From positions 1 to 35,143 of the forward strand of contig CAZBWN010000015.1 in NCBI GenBank assembly GCA_964495905.1: a stretch of DNA of 35,143 nt. The letters run 5' to 3'. Under the pieces are notes generated by a model. It worked only from the letters and a program-made list of their open reading frames with translations, ran no database searches and was not told the origin of the DNA. The position numbers and the translations under genes were made by a program. Of the stretch, positions 31,543-35,143 are shown one piece after another. The first letter of the stretch is position 1; every line of letters begins with the position of its first letter. This stretch comes from CAJBLF01 sp964495905. Lineage in GTDB: Bacteria; Patescibacteriota; Gracilibacteria; Absconditabacterales; Absconditicoccaceae.

Positions 31543-31736
31543 AGGAGTGAAAAGTGAATAGTGAAAAGTGAAAAACGATGGAATTCTTTTTTAATAAAAA
31601 AAATACAAACACTTTTAGTTATTCACTTTTAGTTTTTAGTTAATTTAATAAGAAAGATACCAACACTTTTCACTATTCACTTTTAGTTTTTCGTTTAGTT
31701 TTAGTTATTCACTTTTAGTTTTTCACTTAAATATTT
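31543..31736. repeat. Intergenic block of ACTTTT-CACT-TTTAG repeats
   Basis: Contains several copies of TTCACTTTTAGTTTTT words and their reverse complement (GTGAAAAGTGAATAGTGAAA) at 31547-31575; forms inverted structures. 31647-31695 is repeated exactly at 32096-32144. Confidence 0.7.
31647..31695 (+). repeat. 49-nt direct repeat, left copy
   Basis: From AATAAGAAAGATACC to TTTAGTTTTTCGTT; identical to 32096-32144. Together they flank the four-helix-bundle gene. Confidence 0.88.
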
Positions 31737-32096
31737 ATGGCTGAAAGTATTTTAAAGACAAAAAGTTATTCATTTAGTATCGATATAGTAAAAATATATC
31801 AACATCTTTCTAAAGAAAAACAAGAATTTATCATAAGTAAACAACTGATAAGATCAGGAACAAGTATTTGAGCAATGATTCGTGAAGCAGAGTTTGGCCA
31901 GTCAAAAGCTGATTTTATAAACAAGATGAGTATTGCACTCAAAGAAGCTAATGAATCATTATATCGATTAGATTTATTACAAGATACATGATACATTAAC
32001 CAAGCACAATATAAATTATTACATGATAAATGAGAAGAAATTTTGAGAATGTTAGTAGCTAGCATCAAGACAGCTAAAGAGAGAAAGAATTATTAA
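31737..32096 (+). CDS. Four-helix bundle protein (S23/IVP family)
   Basis: 119 residues: SFSIDIVKIYQHLSKEKQEF, SKQLIRSGTSIGAMIREAEF, QSKADFINKMSIALKEANES, YRLDLLQDTGYI. This is the short four-helix-bundle family first seen in 23S rRNA intervening sequences and often stand-alone; role unknown. TGA encodes the G of TSIG, TGYI and KGEE. It sits alone between two perfect 49-nt direct repeats, with no rRNA nearby. Confidence 0.93.
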
Positions 32097-32144
32097 ATAA
32101 GAAAGATACCAACACTTTTCACTATTCACTTTTAGTTTTTCGTT
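32096..32144 (+). repeat. 49-nt direct repeat, right copy
   Basis: Exact copy of 31647-31695; its first base is the last base of the stop codon of the preceding gene. Confidence 0.88.
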
Positions 32145-32152
32145 AAAAAAAT

Positions 32153-33463
32153 ATGTCCTTATTTTTACTCTCCCTCGTCACCTTCGCCTTCGTCCTCTTC
32201 TTCTACGGCATCGGACTCCGATATCTCGCGCTCATACCGTTGATTTTCTTGGGGATATTTTTCTGATACTACGGAGGGACACAGACGATACAAGCAAAAT
32301 GATCTGAGATATTGCAAAGATATTCGCTCTATGTCGCGCGGACCATCATCCTCGCAGGACTGGTCGGGATGCTCAATTATTTCGGTCTTGGGCTGACCAA
32401 TATCGTCTTGCGGTTGATGATGCTCAACCTCGTGCTCCGAGCGAGTTCGTACCTCTCCGGGTATGAAGACGGAAAATCTGTCTTCCAGATCGGGTTCTAT
32501 TTCTGTATGGTATTGCTCCTCACCATCGCACTCGCGCTCTGATGACGAGCAGTAGCATTCGACGTCTTTTCAATGCTCCGGGTATTTCATCTCGGGGTGG
32601 TTGCGTTCTTCATCTTCGTAATTTGACTCCATCATCCGATGGAAAAATATATGCGATATAAATTAGGTATCCTGACGATAGGTACAATCTTTCTCTTGGT
32701 GTTTGATCAAGTACAAAATGTATATTTAGCGCTCACTATAAATTCACTGGTTCTCACCTCAGTCTTCACTCTCATCTACAAGGTCTTCCAATTCAGGCCG
32801 CAATCAGCCGAGAAAAAAAAGGATATCTCTCTGAGACGCGTGCTCGCAGGCGAGAGGATGACCGCCCCTCAGCACTATTCCAACTCGTACATGATGGAAC
32901 TGCTCTACGGCTATTTCGTCACGATGCCAAGCCGGACCAAGCAGCTTCTTGAACTCTTCAACGTCATATTAATCGCAATCCTCATCATCTATTATATCAC
33001 GCATATGTGAGATTTCGCACTCCTCAATCACATACTCTACCGGGCAGCGATAGCGACGTTTATCGCTAACGTCTTCCTGCTCAAAAAAGTCTGATACAAC
33101 AGCGTCGTACAAAATCTCGTAGTCTTCCTTGTAGTCAACTTCGCAATCTACGTGAGCTTATTCTCGTACTTCACCGGTGACGCAGGCGCAGTAGTCAGCC
33201 GAGGGATCATCCGAAACATCGTAAGCTCCTCACTGATATTCTACGCACACAAGGTTCCGATGCTGGCAAAGATCTTCAATAAGACGGACTATATCTACTG
33301 GATCATTTCATGCATCGCAGCGATGTTGGTCAATGTGGTGATATTGATGTATACAGATTTGCCAGGCGAGCTGATCTTCTTCCTGGTGTTGGTGTATGTA
33401 GGACTTCAGTCAATGATCATCTACTATGCAGCGAGGTATTTGGGGAATATAGAGTTAGAGTAA
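32153..33463 (+). CDS. Polytopic membrane protein of unknown function
   Basis: 436 residues with about 11 TM helices, for example LFLLSLVTFAFVLFFYGIGL, LALIPLIFLGIFFGYYGG, IGFYFCMVLLLTIALALG, LFNVILIAILIIYYI, YWIISCIAAMLVNVVILMY. No motif that names a transporter or enzyme. A cytosolic loop near residues 220-260 is Lys/Arg-rich (AEKKKDISLRRVLAGERM). Eight or so TGAs read Gly. Third codon positions are strongly C/G-rich (CTC, GTC, ATC) compared with most of the window, similar to 30400-31542, suggesting the two belong together in expression or origin. Confidence 0.82.
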
Positions 33464-33739
33464 CACCGACTGTTTTAGAAATCTTTAAATTCTGCACTGC
33501 GTTTGAAATTAAAGTATCTAAAATCGCCGGTATAACTCTCTCATCGAAAAAATCTTACAGATTTTTATCGTGGTCGAGTAAAAAGATTTATATTTGATTT
33601 TATTCAAGGGAAGGATCTCCGTTAACGCGGGGATTTTTTTTTCTTATTGAAATTTCAATTTTAAAATTTACAATTCAATCGTTGCCATATAAACTTAAGG
33701 AATGAGATGCTTACCGATTTTTTAGCATTTTTTTTTATT
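33464..33739. other. Intergenic region with a terminator
   Basis: No gene seen. It holds a possible weak leaderless remnant (AT-rich) and a terminator at 33613-33643. The DNA after the terminator (TTGAAATTTCAATTTTAAAATT) is a short palindrome. Confidence 0.5.
33613..33643 (+). terminator. Rho-independent terminator
   Basis: GATCTCCG, TTAACG loop, CGGGGAT, then nine T; about 150 bp after the membrane protein stop. Confidence 0.75.
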
Positions 33740-34558
33740 ATGATGAGCAACAACCAACAAATTCAAGTAATGTGAGTGGATATTACAATTTTAAAAAGTA
33801 AGGAATCAGATTATATTAGTTTGACTGATATGGTCAAAAGCTTTGGCGATGATACAATGATTTATAGTCGAATGAGGAATAGGAATACACTGGAATTCAT
33901 ATGATCTCGGGAAGAATTATATAATCCGAATTTTAAAGGTAACGAATTCGTGACCTTTAAAAAAGATGCTTGACTCAATAACTTCAATTTGACTCCAAGA
34001 AAATGGATTGAGGCTACTGGAGCTATTGGTATCGCTTCTAAAGCAGGAAGGTATGGATGATGAACTTTTGCTCATAAGGATATAGCTTTTGAATTTGCAA
34101 CCTGGCTTAGTCCAAAATTCAAACTCTATCTCATCAAAGAGTTCCAAAGACTTAAAGAGCAAGAAGTACAGACATTAGATTGGAACGTCAAAAGATTTTT
34201 GACTAAAATGAATTATAAAATCCATACTGATGCAATCAAAGAAAATCTCATCCCCAAAGAGCTCTCCCCAAATGAGATAAACTTTGTATATGCGGACGAG
34301 GCCGATATGCTCAATAAAGCTTTATTCGGAATGATAGCAAAAGATCGACAAGCAAAAAATCCATGAAAGAAATGAAATGTTAGAGATTATGCTACAATAG
34401 AACAACTTATAATTCTCGCAAATATGGAAAGCATCAATGCAGAGTTCATCAAAATATGATATTCACAACCACAAAGATTAGAATCACTAAACAGGACCGC
34501 AATCACGCAAATGAAATCATTACTGAGTATGTGAACTTCAAATAAATTGACTGTATAA
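33740..34558 (+). CDS. KilA-N domain protein
   Basis: 272 residues. KilA-N domain: YISLTDMVKSFGDDTMIY, MRNRNTLEFIG, LYNPNFKGNEFVTFKKDAG, LTPRKWIEATGAIGIASKAG, RYGGTFAHKDIAFEFATWLS, PKFKLYLIKEFQRLK. The family is a DNA-binding-like domain common in phages, mobile islands and some bacteria. The C-terminal half (TDAIKENLIPKELSPNEINFVYADEADMLNKALFG) is the usual partner region. About nine TGA codons read Gly, including RYGGTF, so it is adapted to the host code. Two adjacent ATGs (33740 and 33743) fit as start. No integrase beside it in this window. Confidence 0.92.
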
Positions 34559-34580
34559 ATAAAAAAAAATAAAAGAAAAA

Positions 34581-34626
34581 CCCTGTATGTTATTTACGAG
34601 GAACCTCCGGAGCCCCACATACAAGG
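34581..34626 (+). terminator. Long imperfect hairpin after the KilA-N gene
   Basis: CCCTGTATGT (34581-34590) pairs with ACATACAAGG (34617-34626) with one mismatch; inside is the palindrome CTCCGGAG (34605-34612). No T tract directly after, so it may be an RNA structure or repeat rather than a terminator. Confidence 0.4.
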
Positions 34627-34805
34627 ATTTACTTTCTTGGTGTTAAGTATACTTAAAACAATAAAAAATTGCAAGACTTTTTTCTGTATCACACAAATCC
34701 CATACAGATTCTCGGCGTCTTATTTTACGGTTGGAATTTCTTTTCAAAAAAGGTATATATGGGATAGCGATAGGGTTAAAATAAAATTTATATCTGACCA
34801 CATCC

Positions 34806-35143
34806 ATGAGAAGACTTATATACGGAGTATTGATTTTATCTTTATCGGCAGGCGGACATTCGGCGTTTGCAAAAACCACACTACCGACAGTTTCCAAAGA
34901 TACCATCGTAGTAAAAAGCATCACTGATGGGGATACGATATCGGTCATGTTGAGCGGAAAGAAAGAGTCAGTAAGGCTTATAGGGATAGACGCTCCAGAG
35001 AGTAACACAACAAGATTTGGATACGTAGAATGTTTTGGAAAAGAATCTTCATTATATCTAACGTCTCTCTTGTCTGGTAAAAAGATCACGCTCACGTACG
35101 ATACTTCACAGTGATTCACTGATGCATACAAAAGGATATTAGC
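34806..35143 (+). CDS. Exported staphylococcal-nuclease-like protein, 5' part only
   Basis: The window ends inside the gene. Signal peptide MRRLIYGVLILSLSAGGHSAFA then the SNase fold: SITDGDTISVML (Asp metal ligand), VRLIGIDAPESN (with catalytic-type Arg), GYVECFGKESSLYLTSLL, KITLTYDTSQGFTDAYKRIL. SNase-like enzymes cut DNA or RNA with Ca2+; the exported location suggests nutrient nucleic acid breakdown. A TGA at 35112 read as Gly continues the frame. The later second catalytic region is outside the window. Confidence 0.9.

Noticed and set aside
33740..34558. KilA-N gene as sign of an intact prophage
   Set aside because: No integrase, capsid, terminase or attachment site is visible around it, and it uses TGA-Gly like the host.
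1..35143. tRNA or rRNA genes
   Set aside because: No cloverleaf-like sequence with CCA or T-loop word and no rRNA-like sequence was found by eye; the IVP gene is not inside an rRNA.

Overview
The window reads sensibly only if TGA is translated as glycine (genetic code 25). Under the standard code most genes break at TGA. With TGA = Gly they become long, colinear, conserved proteins, and the TGA codons fall on invariant glycines: the SecD motif GM-G-VDANILIYER, the P-loop of a PilT-like ATPase, EF-P VPGVK-G-D, and the LRR consensus. Code 25, low GC, several metabolic genes and absence of classical operons of housekeeping genes point to the Candidate Phyla Radiation, Absconditabacteria (SR1) or Gracilibacteria; I cannot separate the two from this window. 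All true stops seen are TAA or TAG. Many starts lack a clear Shine-Dalgarno.

Layout. 1-5161 (-) is one giant, incomplete, exported protein: signal peptide, 14 delta-60 type repeats, Ig-like repeats, an LRR block and more Ig-like sequence. 5425-11501 (+) holds secD, a 1194-residue polytopic membrane protein with a GT-C-like look, and efp with an unusual tip loop. 11647-13051 (-) has a small basic protein and a membrane-anchored lytic transglycosylase. 13199-17486 has a P-loop kinase, PduL phosphotransacylase and convergent ADP-forming acyl-CoA synthetase (acetyl-CoA to acetate energy conservation), and a patatin-like lipase. 17570-22104 (-) is an anaerobic deoxynucleotide module: nrdD, a separate 72-residue glycyl-radical domain, an HD phosphohydrolase and the activase nrdG, preceded by two NrdR boxes around a promoter. 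22612-24501 (-) is an unrecognised protein with four ~80-residue repeats; 24719-25564 (+) is an exported protein with no TGA codon at all.

25747-30111 (-) has a pyruvate kinase homologue missing catalytic residues, an archaeal-type (COG1855-like) PilT/KH ATPase without its PIN domain, and two small Cys-rich exported proteins. 30400-35143 (+) has two unknown membrane proteins of higher GC, a four-helix-bundle (IVP/S23) gene between perfect 49-nt direct repeats, a KilA-N protein and the start of an exported staphylococcal-nuclease-like protein.

Intergenic DNA is full of short repeated 'words' (AATTTAGAATTTAGAATG-like, TTTTCACTATTCACTTTTAG-like, CCCGC-n-GCGGG palindromes, CCCCCTGTTAAGGGGG elements). 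No rRNA, tRNA or CRISPR array was found. The strongest novelty candidates are the split class III ribonucleotide reductase, the degenerate pyruvate kinase, the four-repeat protein and the altered EF-P loop.
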